From contig NZ_FOMJ01000003.1 of assembly GCF_900112605.1 (NCBI RefSeq), forward strand, positions 184,129 to 248,128: DNA of 64,000 nt, given 5' to 3'. Position 1 is the stretch's first letter. Each line of letters starts with the position of its first letter. This stretch comes from Thiohalospira halophila DSM 15071 (GTDB lineage Bacteria; Pseudomonadota; Gammaproteobacteria; Thiohalospirales; Thiohalospiraceae). A model generated the notes under the pieces. It did not search any database and was not told where the DNA came from. It saw only the letters and a program-made list of their open reading frames with translations. Made by a program: the position numbers and the translations under genes. Shown piece by piece: positions 18,803-28,400 of this stretch.

Positions 18803-19747
18803 ATGGATGGGGGCGTCGGCGTCGGTGATCTCCTCCGCCTGGCCGGCAAACCCCTGGGACTCCGCCGGCTGGATACCACCGGCGCCGACCCCGCCTGCCG
18901 GCTGGAGGCCGACGACGACGCCGCCCTGGTAGGCCCCTTCAATCCGGTCCGCCCCCCCTGCATCCAGGTGGTCGGGACCGTGGAGCGGGACTACCTGGCC
19001 GATCTGGGCAAGAACTCCCTGGCGGATGCCCTGGCCAGTCTGGTCCGCACCGACCGCATCATCATCCTCGCCGACGGCATTGAACCGCCGAGGGTCCTGG
19101 CGGAGCAGGTGGCCGCCACGGGTACGGCCCTGCTCACCAGCGACGCCCCCACCCACACCGTGATCAGCAACCTGCGCCACCTCCTGGCGCGGGACACCGC
19201 CCGGGTGACCACCCTCCACGGGGTCTACCTGGAGGTCCTGGGGCTGGGCGTCCTGCTCACCGGCTCCAGCGCCGTGGGCAAGAGCGAGCTGGCCCTGGAG
19301 CTCATCAGCCGCGGCCACCGCCTGGTGGCCGACGACGCCCCGCGCTTCCGCCGCGTGGACCCGGAGACGGTGAACGGCCACTGCCCCGAGGCCCTGCGCG
19401 GCTTCCTGGAGGTCCGCGGCCTGGGGGTGCTGGATATCCCGGCCATGTTCGGCGAGAGCGCCCTGAAGGCGAGCAAGAATCTGCGCCTGGTGGTCGACCT
19501 GCAGCCCTTCGATCAGGTCTCCCTGGATGCCGAGGCGCGCCTGCGCGGGGCCCGGCAGGACCAGGAGGTCCTGGGCGTCACGACCCCGGGCATCACCCTG
19601 CCGGTGGCGCCGGGGCGCAACCTCGCCGTACTGGTGGAGGGGGCCGTGCGTAATCACATCCTGGCCCAGAGCGGGTATGATGCCGCGGACGCCTTCATGA
19701 ACAAGCAGCGAGCACTGATGGACGCCAGCAGCGGGAGCGGCACATGA
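18803..19747 (+). CDS. hprK: HPr kinase/phosphorylase
   Basis: A 314-residue protein, full length for HprK. It carries the P-loop GSSAVGKSE, the following LVADDAPRF, and the HprK signature LEVRGLGVLDIPAMFG. The enzyme phosphorylates and dephosphorylates HPr at Ser46. It is widespread in Firmicutes and found in some proteobacteria; it is absent from E. coli. Here its target HPr (20993-21262) keeps Ser46, so the pair is probably functional. The stop overlaps rapZ (ATGA). Confidence 0.94.
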   Translation: MDGGVGVGDLLRLAGKPLGLRRLDTTGADPACRLEADDDAALVGPFNPVRPPCIQVVGTVERDYLADLGKNSLADALASLVRTDRIIILADGIEPPRVLAEQVAATGTALLTSDAPTHTVISNLRHLLARDTARVTTLHGVYLEVLGLGVLLTGSSAVGKSELALELISRGHRLVADDAPRFRRVDPETVNGHCPEALRGFLEVRGLGVLDIPAMFGESALKASKNLRLVVDLQPFDQVSLDAEARLRGARQDQEVLGVTTPGITLPVAPGRNLAVLVEGAVRNHILAQSGYDAADAFMNKQRALMDASSGSGT

Positions 19748-20598
19748 AGCTGGTCGTGGTCAGCGGCCTCTCCGGGTCGGGCAAGAGCGTGGCCCTCCAC
19801 GTACTGGAGGACCTGGGCTACTACTGCATCGACAACCTGCCCCTGGGGCTGCTCACGGCCCTGGGCGGGCAGCTCTCCGGCCCCGGCGGCCGGACCCCCG
19901 AGCGGGTGGCGGTGGGTATCGATGCCCGCAACCTCGCCGGCGACCTCGAGCGCTTCCCGGCCATGCTGGAGGAGCTGGCCGGCCACGGCTTCGAGAGCGA
20001 GACCCTGTTCTTCTTCGCCGAGCGCGAGACCCTGCTCAAGCGCTTCTCGGAGACCCGGCGCAAGCACCCGCTCACTGACGGCTCCCTGCCCCTGGGCGAC
20101 GCCATCGACGCCGAATGGCAACTGCTGGAGCCCATCGCCGCCAACGCCGCGCTCCACATCGACACCAGCCACACCAACGTCCACGAGCTGCGCGATCTCA
20201 TCACGAGCCGCGTGGGCCGGGAGGAGGCGGGGCTCTCCCTGCAGTTCCTCTCCTTCGGCTTCAAGCACGGCGTCCCGGCGGATGCGGATTTCGTCTTCGA
20301 CATCCGCTGCCTGCCCAACCCCCACTGGGAGCCGGAGCTGCGCGCCCTCACCGGCCGCGACTTCGCCGTGGCCGAGTACCTGGAGGGAGAGCCCCTGGTG
20401 GAGCAGATGTACGCCCAGATCCGCGACTTCCTCGCCACCTGGCTGCCCCACTTCCAGCGCGACAACCGCAGCTACGTCACCGTGGCCATCGGCTGCACCG
20501 GGGGCCAGCACCGCTCGGTCTACTTCGCCGAACGGCTGGGGGCCCACTTCCAGGACCAGCTCGACTCGGTCCAGGTCCGCCACCGGGAGGTCCCGTAA
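19744..20598 (+). CDS. rapZ: RNase adapter protein RapZ
   Basis: A 284-residue P-loop protein: Walker A GLSGSGKS (8-15), YYCIDNLPLGL, VGIDARN, and the C-terminal RNA-binding half with FGFKHGVPADADFVFDIRCLPNP and the IGCTGGQHRSVYFAERL motif. RapZ binds the GlmZ sRNA in E. coli and tunes glucosamine-6-phosphate synthesis, linking to envelope precursors. Its place in the rpoN-pts cluster is conserved. Its stop shares one base with the next ATG. Confidence 0.96.
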   Translation: MKLVVVSGLSGSGKSVALHVLEDLGYYCIDNLPLGLLTALGGQLSGPGGRTPERVAVGIDARNLAGDLERFPAMLEELAGHGFESETLFFFAERETLLKRFSETRRKHPLTDGSLPLGDAIDAEWQLLEPIAANAALHIDTSHTNVHELRDLITSRVGREEAGLSLQFLSFGFKHGVPADADFVFDIRCLPNPHWEPELRALTGRDFAVAEYLEGEPLVEQMYAQIRDFLATWLPHFQRDNRSYVTVAIGCTGGQHRSVYFAERLGAHFQDQLDSVQVRHREVP

Positions 20599-20984
20599 TG
20601 GTCGGTCTGCTCGTCATAACCCACGCCCGCATCGGCGACGCCCTGCTGGATACCGCGCGCACCATGCTGGGGCCGCCGCCGCTGCTCACCGAGGTGCTCT
20701 CGGTCCCCCAGGACTGCGACCCCGAGGCCATGCTGGCCGAGGCGCGTCAGCGCCGGGCGGAGGTGGACGACGGCAGCGGCGTCCTGGTCCTCACCGACAT
20801 GTACGGCTCCACCCCCTCCAATATCGCCGCCCGACTGCTCAGTGACGGCAACCTGAGGCTGGTGGCCGGCATCAACCTCCCCATGCTGGTCCGGGTCCTC
20901 AACTACCCGAGCCTGCCCCTGGATACCCTAGCCGACAAGGCCATCAGCGGCGGCCGCGAGGGCGTCCTGAGCAACCCCCTGTGA
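20598..20984 (+). CDS. PTS mannose-type EIIA domain protein
   Basis: A 128-residue single EIIA-Man domain with the phosphorylation site His9 in VITHARIGDALL and the conserved LVLTDMYGSTPSNIA. No IIB, IIC or IID permease gene is nearby, so it is probably regulatory rather than a sugar transporter component. It starts on the last base of the rapZ stop (TAATG). Confidence 0.92.
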   Translation: MVGLLVITHARIGDALLDTARTMLGPPPLLTEVLSVPQDCDPEAMLAEARQRRAEVDDGSGVLVLTDMYGSTPSNIAARLLSDGNLRLVAGINLPMLVRVLNYPSLPLDTLADKAISGGREGVLSNPL

Positions 20985-20992
20985 GACCCTCC

Positions 20993-21262
20993 ATGCCCAG
21001 CCGCGACGTCGACATCATCAACCGTCTGGGGCTGCACGCCCGCGCCGCCGCCAAGTTCGTCAACACCGCCGGCGAATACGCCGCCGACCTGGAGGTGGAG
21101 CGCGACGGCCAGCGGGTCAACGGCAAGAGCATCATGGGGGTGATGATGCTCGCCGCCGGCCAGGGCTCCACCCTCACCCTCCACGCCGAGGGCGACGACG
21201 CCGACGCCCTGCTCGACGGCCTGGAGGCCCTCATCGCCGACCGCTTCGGCGAGGGCGAATAG
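20993..21262 (+). CDS. ptsH: Phosphocarrier protein HPr
   Basis: An 89-residue HPr starting MPSRDVDIINRLGLHARAA. His15 (in GLHARAA) is the PEP/EI phosphorylation site and Ser46 (in NGKSIMGVMML) the HprK site. A GTG at 20981 overlapping the previous stop could add four residues, but the ATG gives the usual length. In related genomes the EI gene follows ptsH; here mgtE follows after 74 bases. Confidence 0.93.
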   Translation: MPSRDVDIINRLGLHARAAAKFVNTAGEYAADLEVERDGQRVNGKSIMGVMMLAAGQGSTLTLHAEGDDADALLDGLEALIADRFGEGE

Positions 21263-21306
21263 TCTCCGCACGGCCCCCCCTCTGCGCACCCCGGCCGGGG
21301 GTCTGG

Positions 21307-21312
21307 TACACT
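21307..21312 (+). promoter_or_regulatory. Possible -10 box upstream of mgtE
   Basis: TACACT lies 25 bases before the mgtE ATG in the 74-base gap after ptsH. No convincing -35 sequence is present at the expected distance, so this is weak support for a separate mgtE promoter. Confidence 0.22.
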
Positions 21313-21336
21313 CCGGCCGGATAGCGAGGGGAGCCC

Positions 21337-22704
21337 ATGGCCGAAGCGGCGGAAGAGACAACCCAGTCCGAGTCCGACGAGCTGCGCCGCGAATTCGTGC
21401 TGGCGCTGGAGTCGGGGGACCCCGTCGCCGCCGGGGAGCGAGTCGCCGACCTCCACCCCGCCGAGATCGCCCACCTGCTGGAATCCCTGCCGGCCGCCGA
21501 CCGCGAGCCGGCCTGGGAGGTCATCCGCGACCGCTTCCACGCTGACGTCCTCAGCTACCTCAATGACGACCTGCGCGCAGAGCTCCTCCACCGGCTCTCC
21601 CCGGAGGAGCTGGTCGAGGCGGCGCAGCAGCTCGACATCGACGACCTGGCGGACGTCCTGCCGGACATGCCGGATGCCGCAATCCAGGCCGTGCTCAACA
21701 GCCTGGACGACCAGCGCCGTTCGCGCCTGGACACCGCCCTGGCCTACCCCGAGGACAGCGCCGGCGGCCTGATGAACCTGGACGCGGTCACCGTCCGCGG
21801 CAACATCACCGTGGACGTGGTCCTGCGCTACCTGCGCCGCCTGGGCGACCTCCCCGACGCCACCGACACCCTGTTCGTGGTCAGCCGCGAGGGACGCTAC
21901 CTGGGCCACCTGCCGCTGTCGGAGCTGGTCACCGCCGAGCCGGGGCTCACCGTGGCCGAGGTCATGCGCCGGGACCTGGACGGCATCCCCGGCGAGACCC
22001 CGGCCCACGACGTGGCCAAGCGGTTCGAGCACCGCGACCTCATCTCCGCCCCGGTAGTGGACACCGACGGGACGCTGCTCGGCCGGATCACCATCGACGA
22101 CGTGGTCGACGTCATCCGTGACGAGGGCGAGCACTCCTTCCTGAGCATGGCCGGTGTCCAGGACGAGGAGGACATGTTCGCGCCGGTGCGCGCCTCCGCC
22201 CGGCGGCGCGTGATCTGGCTGGGGCTGAACATGGTCGCCGCCTTCGTCGCCGCCCGGGTCATCGGCCTGTTCGAGGCGAGCCTGCAGCAGGCGGTGGCCC
22301 TGGCGGTGCTCATGCCGGTGGTGGCCAGCATGGGCGGCATCGCCGGCAACCAGACCCTGGCGCTGGTGATCCGCGGCCTGGCCCTGGACCAGATCGGACC
22401 GGGCAATACCCTCAAGCTCCTGCGCAAGGAGATCACCGTCGGCCTGGTCAACGGCCTGGGGCTGTCGGTGCTCATCGCCGGCGTGGCCTGGGCCTGGTTC
22501 GGCGACCCGGCCCTGGGCGGGGTCATCGCCCTGGCGCTCATTATCAACCTGTTCATGGCCGCGGTGGCGGGGACCCTGATCCCGCTGCTGCTGCGTCGGC
22601 TGGGCGGCGATCCCGCCCTGGGCGGCGGCATGCTGCTGATGACCGTCACCGACGTCACCGGCTTCGGCGTCTTCCTGGGGCTCGCCACCCTGCTGCTGCT
22701 GTAA
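21337..22704 (+). CDS. mgtE: Magnesium transporter MgtE
   Basis: A 455-residue channel-type Mg2+ transporter. An N-terminal helical domain (HPAEIAHLLESLP; LDIDDLADVLPDMP) is followed by a CBS pair (EDSAGGLMNLDAVTVRG; ITIDDVVDVIRDEGEHSF), a connecting helix, and about five membrane segments containing the pore motif MPVVASMGGIAGNQTLALVIRGLAL. The N and CBS domains sense cytoplasmic Mg2+. A GCGAGGGGAG ribosome site precedes the ATG. Confidence 0.96.
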   Translation: MAEAAEETTQSESDELRREFVLALESGDPVAAGERVADLHPAEIAHLLESLPAADREPAWEVIRDRFHADVLSYLNDDLRAELLHRLSPEELVEAAQQLDIDDLADVLPDMPDAAIQAVLNSLDDQRRSRLDTALAYPEDSAGGLMNLDAVTVRGNITVDVVLRYLRRLGDLPDATDTLFVVSREGRYLGHLPLSELVTAEPGLTVAEVMRRDLDGIPGETPAHDVAKRFEHRDLISAPVVDTDGTLLGRITIDDVVDVIRDEGEHSFLSMAGVQDEEDMFAPVRASARRRVIWLGLNMVAAFVAARVIGLFEASLQQAVALAVLMPVVASMGGIAGNQTLALVIRGLALDQIGPGNTLKLLRKEITVGLVNGLGLSVLIAGVAWAWFGDPALGGVIALALIINLFMAAVAGTLIPLLLRRLGGDPALGGGMLLMTVTDVTGFGVFLGLATLLLL

Positions 22705-22726
22705 CCGCACACCCCCGGAGGTATCC

Positions 22727-24136
22727 ATGGCGAACCAATACGACCTGGCCATCATCGGCTCCGGCCCCGGCGGCTATCGCGCCGCGGTGCTGGGCGCCCT
22801 GCGCGGCCTCAAGGTGGCCATCGTGGAGAAGGACACCTGGGGCGGCTGCTGCCTCAACCGCGGCTGCGTCCCCAAGAAGGACTGGCACCATACCGCCCGC
22901 ATCCTGGCCGCCAGCGAGGGCTTCGCCGAGCGCGGCATCCGGGGGAGCCTGGAGCCGGACCTGGAGGCGGCCTGGGACCACCAGAAGGCCGTGGTCGAGG
23001 AGGTCCGGGGCAACTACACCGACTACATGAAGCGGCTGGGGATCGCCGCCCACGTCGGCCACGGCACCCTGGTGGACGCCCACACCGTGCGCGTGAGCGG
23101 GGACGGCGGCGAGAGCGACCTCACCGCCGACCACCTCATCCTGGCCACCGGCTCCCACGCCCGCATCCCGGAGGGGATCACCCCCGAGAGCGGCCGCATC
23201 CTCACCACCGACATGCTCTTCGATGAGCGTCCCCCCGAGGGTCGGCGGGTGGCCCTGGCCGGCGGCGGCGTCATCGGGACCGAGCTGGCCTGGATCCTCA
23301 CTCGCCTGGGCTGCGAGGTCACCTGGCTCATGGGCACCAAGCCCCTGCGCGGCGCCGGCTTCACCCCCCAGGCCCTACGCACCCTGGAGGCGGCGCTCAG
23401 CCGCGAGGGCGTGAAGGCCCAGACCGACCGGCGCCTGGCCGGGGCGCGGGTGACCGACAACGGTGTCACCGTGGAGCTGGCTGACGGCGCCACCGAGGAG
23501 GTGGACTGGCTGCTGCTGGGCACCGGCCGGGTCCCGCACACGGCGGGGCTGGAGCCGGCGGCGGCCGGCGTCGAGGTGGATGGCGACGGCTTCATCACCA
23601 CCGGCGCCGACCTGCGCACCGCCGCCGGCCACATCTTCGCCATCGGCGACGTCCGCACCCCCATCATGACCGCCAACCAGGCCCTGGCCGACGCCACCAC
23701 GGCGGTGGACAACATCGTCACCGGCAGCGCCCGGGAGACCCCGGAGAAGCGCGTCCCGTGGGCGGTCTACAGCGCCGTGGAGCTGGCCCGGGTGGGTATG
23801 GACGACGACACCGCGGAGGACGAGGGCTGGGAGCCGGCGGTGGGCTTCGCCGCCTTCGAGACCTCCCCCCGCGCCCTGGGCCAGGGGGATGCCGAGGGCC
23901 ACGTCCGGCTGCTGGCCGACATGGATGAGGGGACGCTGCTGGGCACCGAGATCGTCGGCGACGAGGCCGCCGAGCTCATCCACCTGGCCGCCCTGGCCCC
24001 GGACCCCGACACGGCCCTGCGGCTCCTGGCCGGTGGCCCCTGGAACCACCCCACGCGGGGCGAGGAGCTGGGCAATGCCGCCGAGACCATGGCGGCCCAG
24101 TGGGGCATGGGCGAGTTCGTCTTCCCCGAGGAGTGA
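22727..24136 (+). CDS. Dihydrolipoamide dehydrogenase-like FAD disulfide reductase
   Basis: A 469-residue pyridine nucleotide-disulfide oxidoreductase: FAD motif [16 protein letters not shown] motif [12 protein letters not shown], second FAD motif IFAIGDVR, and a C-terminal NHPTRGEE resembling the catalytic His/Glu. The redox-active pair lies in [13 protein letters not shown], where ordinary Lpd has GGTCLNVGCIPSK, so there is an extra adjacent cysteine and an Arg. No 2-oxo acid dehydrogenase genes are near. It may serve a lipoate-linked sulfur or other pathway; substrate unassigned. Confidence 0.8.
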   Translation: MANQYDLAIIGSGPGGYRAAVLGALRGLKVAIVEKDTWGGCCLNRGCVPKKDWHHTARILAASEGFAERGIRGSLEPDLEAAWDHQKAVVEEVRGNYTDYMKRLGIAAHVGHGTLVDAHTVRVSGDGGESDLTADHLILATGSHARIPEGITPESGRILTTDMLFDERPPEGRRVALAGGGVIGTELAWILTRLGCEVTWLMGTKPLRGAGFTPQALRTLEAALSREGVKAQTDRRLAGARVTDNGVTVELADGATEEVDWLLLGTGRVPHTAGLEPAAAGVEVDGDGFITTGADLRTAAGHIFAIGDVRTPIMTANQALADATTAVDNIVTGSARETPEKRVPWAVYSAVELARVGMDDDTAEDEGWEPAVGFAAFETSPRALGQGDAEGHVRLLADMDEGTLLGTEIVGDEAAELIHLAALAPDPDTALRLLAGGPWNHPTRGEELGNAAETMAAQWGMGEFVFPEE

Positions 24137-24145
24137 GGACCGGTC

Positions 24146-24177
24146 GTTCCGGATGGCGCGCAGCGCCAGCCCGGAAC
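24146..24177. terminator. Hairpin between convergent genes
   Basis: GTTCCGG (24146-24152) pairs with CCGGAAC (24171-24177), with GGCGC and GCGCC pairing inside. It lies ten bases after the stop of the FAD reductase gene and before the convergent nitrilase gene. No T-run follows, so it may act in rho-dependent 3' end formation or protection rather than as a classical terminator. Confidence 0.45.
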
Positions 24178-24229
24178 CTCGAGAACAGGCCGTCGGGGTG
24201 ATCCCAATCCCGGTGGCAGGGCCCTCGGG

Positions 24230-24249
24230 ATTCCCGCCTGCGCGGGAAT
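24230..24249. repeat. Small palindrome of the dispersed ATTCCCGC…GCGGGAAT type
   Basis: ATTCCCGC (24230-24237) pairs with GCGGGAAT (24242-24249) across CTGC. The flank reads TTCCCGCCTGCGCGGGAATGAC, which translates as the familiar [14 protein letters not shown]-type repeat found scattered between genes in many proteobacteria. It lies between convergent genes. Confidence 0.6.
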
Positions 24250-24270
24250 GACGGATCCAGCAAGGGCGGC

Positions 24271-25080
24271 TCAGCGCCGACGGTGCTCCAGCGCCGGGAA
24301 GGTCCGGCGGACGCTGCGCTGGTAGTCGGCGTTGCGGTCGGCGACCACCACGCCGGAGCCGTTGGGCAGCCGGTCCAGCACCGACCCCCAGGGGTCGATA
24401 ATGGCCGAGTGGCCCCAGGTCTGGCGGCCATTGGCGTGGTAGCCGCCCTGGGCGGGGGCCACCAGGTAGCAGAGGTTCTCGATGGCCCGGGCCCGGGTGA
24501 GGACCTCCCAGTGGGCCCGGCCGGTGATGGCCGTGAAGGCGGAGGGGACGATGAAGGTCTCCGCCCCGGCCGCCACCATCTCCCGGAAGAGCTCCGGGAA
24601 GCGCAGGTCGTAGCAGACCGCCAGCCCCAGCCGGCCAAAGGGGGAGTCCAGGGTAACCACGGCCTCCCCCGGCTCCAGGGTGCGGGACTCGGTGTAGCTC
24701 TCGCCGCTGTCCGGGAGGTGGACGTCGAAGAGGTGGATCTTGTCGTAGCGCGCCACCCGCTGGCCGCGGTCGTCGAAGACCAGGCAGGCCGGACGGGCCC
24801 GAGTGCCGTCGGCGCTGGCGATGGGGACCGTCCCGCCCACCAGCCAGATGCCGTTGCGCCGCGCCTGCTCGGCGAGGAACTCCTGGAGCGGCCCCTCGCC
24901 GTCGGCCTCGGCGGCGGTGACCAGGTCGTCATCCACCATCCCCATGAGGCCGAAATTCTCCGGCAGGGCCACCAGCTCTGCCCCGGACCGGGCGGCATCG
25001 GCGATGAGCCGACCCGCCTCGATGAGATTGGCCTGGCGATTCGGCCCGGAGGCCATCTGCACGGCTGCCAGTCTACTCAC
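24271..25080 (-). CDS. Carbon-nitrogen hydrolase (nitrilase family, Nit-type amidase)
   Basis: A 269-residue protein with the nitrilase triad: Glu in ALPENFG, Lys in YDKIHLFDV and Cys in AVCYDLRFPE. The Nit branch hydrolyses deaminated glutathione, which fits its yhdP/rng neighbourhood as in other gammaproteobacteria. I start at the GTG giving VSRLAAVQMASGPN, which overlaps the stop of the preceding small gene (GTGA); upstream in-frame sequence has no conserved content. Confidence 0.88.
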   Translation of the reverse strand: MSRLAAVQMASGPNRQANLIEAGRLIADAARSGAELVALPENFGLMGMVDDDLVTAAEADGEGPLQEFLAEQARRNGIWLVGGTVPIASADGTRARPACLVFDDRGQRVARYDKIHLFDVHLPDSGESYTESRTLEPGEAVVTLDSPFGRLGLAVCYDLRFPELFREMVAAGAETFIVPSAFTAITGRAHWEVLTRARAIENLCYLVAPAQGGYHANGRQTWGHSAIIDPWGSVLDRLPNGSGVVVADRNADYQRSVRRTFPALEHRRR

Positions 25081-25442
25081 TCCGCGTTCCCCTTGTCGGT
25101 GGTCTCGATGGTCAGTTCCAGTGCGGCTGCCGCTCCGCCGGGCCGCAACTCCAGGCGCCGGGGTGCGACCCCCAGTGCCTGCAACCGGGCCGCCAGTTCC
25201 CGCGCCCGCAGGGTTCCCCGGTCGCCGCCGGGATGGCGGATGACCAGGCGCGTCCCCGGCTCCGCCAGCCCCTGGATGACGCCGCGCAGGGGCGGCCAGG
25301 CGACCCACTCGGCCATCTCCCGGGGCGCCTCCAGCGCACTCAGGGGCAGGCGAGCCTCGGCCTGCACAACCCCGGCCTGGAAACCGCACAGGATCGGCAT
25401 CAGGGCAGCGGCGAGCTTACCACGAGCGCGGTACCGGCTCAT
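25077..25442 (-). CDS. Small secreted protein of unknown function
   Basis: A 121-residue product coupled on both sides: its ATG overlaps the yhdP stop and its TGA overlaps the nitrilase start. MSRYRARGKLAAALMPILC through VQAEA looks like a signal peptide. The mature part is Arg/Leu/Ala-rich with a ELAARLQALGVAPRRLEL segment that recalls OmpA- or SpoA-like helix-strand units (TRLVIRHPGGDRGTLRARELAARL), so an OmpA-like fold is possible but unproven. I do not recognise a family. Confidence 0.68.
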   Translation of the reverse strand: MSRYRARGKLAAALMPILCGFQAGVVQAEARLPLSALEAPREMAEWVAWPPLRGVIQGLAEPGTRLVIRHPGGDRGTLRARELAARLQALGVAPRRLELRPGGAAAALELTIETTDKGNAE

Positions 25443-28400
25443 TCCTCCTCCTCGTCCAGTCGCCGGATCTCGGGGTCCTCCCAGCTTCCCGTGACCCGAT
25501 AGACATAGCGCGTGACATCGTCGATGGGCAGGACCCGCTCCGCCAGCCAGACCAGCGCCCCGGTCTGCGGTCCCCAAAGAAGCGCCGAGGGCAACGCCAG
25601 CGTGCTGCCGTCTCCGGGGACCACCAGGATGCGCTGGTCCAGCTCCCGCGCGACCAGATCGGTCTCCCCCGTGACCGCAATGCGGGCCGACGGGGCCTCC
25701 AGGGTCATCTTGTCGATGGCGGCGATGCCGCCGGACAGCGTCACGCGGCTGTCCAGCTTGTCGAAGGAGAACCCCCGGCTGAAGAGGTCACTGAAGTCCA
25801 GGGTCAGTCGCCGCGGCAGGGCCTGGAGACTGAACAGCCCCAGCAGGCGACCGGCCCCGGCCTCTACCTGAACCAGGCGGCCATCCCGTATCCGGGTCCG
25901 CGCCTGCCCCTCCAGGGTGGCCGGGTGGAAGTCCTGGGGCCCTCCGGGCCAGTGGAGGTCGAAGGAGCTTCGGAGCTCACCATCGGCGAAGATCGTACGG
26001 TACCCCAAAGCACCGAAGAAGGCACCGGAGTCCTCGGAGCGCAAGGAGAGTTCGAGCCCGGTTCGTCCGGACTGCCTTTCCCAGGCCAGCACGCCGTCGC
26101 CACGGAAGTCATCCCCGCGCAGCTGCAGCGTCCGGGTAGCCCAGCCGGTAGCAGTGGGGCCGGCAACGACCTCCACCTGACCCAGCGCCATATCCCCCAG
26201 GCGAAGCTCGCCGATGGCCACCTCCAGCTCCGGCCACCCCCTCGCACCGCTCCCCGGTTCCGGTGGCTCCCCACGGGGAAGACCGTCGCCACCGGCGAGA
26301 TGGAGCCGCTCCATGTCCAGTTCCAGCCGCTGGATCCCGCCGCCGTCCCGCTCCCCGAACTCCGGCAGCCGGGCCCGCCACGCCGCTGTGTCCAGCCCTT
26401 CCAGCGCCCCCGTGACACGAACCCCGCGCTGGGGGAGGGGCGGGGCGACCTCGCGCGCACCGAAGTGGACCGCTCCACGCCCCTCGCCGAAGCGGGCGCG
26501 GGCCGCCAGCCCTCCCGCCTGCAGGAAACGCCATTCGGAGTCGGCATGCTCCCAGCGGACCTCGGTGGCGCGCGCGACCCCGCGAGCCTTGCCCAGGGGG
26601 TGGGGCAGATCCAGGCCCACGTCGCGGAGCGGGCTGTGGCCATGGACCCGCCATCCGTCGGCGTCGTGAGTCGCATTCAGGGTCCACCGCGCCCGCCCCG
26701 CGGCCCGCTCCAGCGGCCAGGCCGGCCAGAGCGCCTCCAGGGGCGCAACGGCCGCCCGCCCCTTGGCCGTGACATGGGAGCGAATCGCGCCGCGCTCGCC
26801 ACTGGAGGTAATGGCGAGCTCCGCCGGCCCGTCCAGCAGCTCACCGGTAAGGCCGGGGCTCTCCAGCCCCCGGGGCGTGAAGGTGATCGGGCCGGTGATC
26901 CCGCGCCAGGTGAGCTCCCCCTCCCCCACGGTGAGCCCCAGATCCACATCCTCCGCCGTCAGCTCCCCTGTATAGTCGGGTGGGCTGCCATCGAGCGGGA
27001 GATCCAGCGCCAGGTCCAGGGTCATGGGACCCGTGGCCCGGGCACGGTCCAGCAGGGGCTCCGCCCCGGGCACCAGGGGCGAGCGGTGCAGATAGTCCAG
27101 GAAGGCGCCGGCCTCCCCCGACACGGGACTCTCCAGGGTGACCCGGGCATTGCGAAAATCCTCGATGGCGAAGCGGGCGCCGTCGAGCACCGCGCCGGTG
27201 GCGGTACGGCCGGTAGCCTTGCCGGAAAGCCCCCGACCGCGGATGGTAAGCCGCCCGTCGATCCTCTCCAGCCGGGGCCAGCCCGGGCCATAGGCGAGCT
27301 CGGCATCGGCCACCGCCAGGTCCGCAAAGAGCCGGCCCCGCCGGTCCCGTGGCCAGGGGAAGACCCCCTTCTCCACCCGACCGAAGAGGAGGATCCGGAC
27401 ATCCCGGGCGGTCCCGCCGACCACGCCGCGGTCCAGCCAGTCCACCAGCTTCGGCTTCATCTTCTCCACCGGCAGGTAGCGCGACAGGTGGGCCGCGTCG
27501 GCCCGGTCGGCCCCGACCTGGAGATCCACGAACACCGGCTCCCCCGGCCCGGGCCAGTGCAACCGCGCCTCCCCCCGAGCGGCGACGTGGGCGTTCTCCA
27601 CCCGCCCCTCCCGGAACTGAAAGCGCCAGCCATCCCCGGCACGCTGCCAGTCCACGCGCACCGAGGCCGCATCCACCGGCCAGGGCTTGCGGGCAAAGAC
27701 GGGGAAGGCGAGCTGCCCCGATCCCATGGCCAGCCGGGCGACGCCCCCGGCGGGATCGACCCAGACCTCCGCATCCAGGCCCGCAACCCCGGGCAGTTGT
27801 TCCACGGGCTGGTTCGTCCACCCGGCCAGTCGGGCGTGCAGGGACCAGCGCTCCTCGGCCACCGCCTGGGGCCGATAGCGAAGATGGAGCCGCTCCACCC
27901 GGCCGCGCGGCTCCGCCGCCGTCACCCGTCGCCGGACCTCCTTCGGGGCATCGGGCCAGCTCTGCAGGACCGCGGCCAGATCCCCCGCCGCCAGGCCCGC
28001 TGCGTCCACGGCCAGCCTGCCCCCCTCCGTGGCGGTAGCGCGCAGTCGCGCCGTCGATTCGCGCTCCCCCGTGCCGTGCAGATCCAGGCGGGGGATGGTG
28101 AGCCGCCAGCCGTCGGCGCGCCGCTCCCAGTCCAGGTCCACCTCCAGAGCGGCGAGGGGGAGCATCGCACCCTCCCGGCGAAGCTCGTCCAGGCGGATCT
28201 GGCCGTCCACCGCCACCGCTCGCCCCTGTCGCCAGCGGCTCCAGAGCATGGCGTCGGCGGTGCCCCCGACCCCGGCGGTATCGACGCCGGCATCGGCGAG
28301 GCCGTCCAGGGAGATTCCCTCGGCGCGCAGGAAGACCCGCCCTTCCCAGTCCCCCGGACGAGCGGCGACGCCGTAGAGGTCGGCGGCCAGGGAGAGACGA

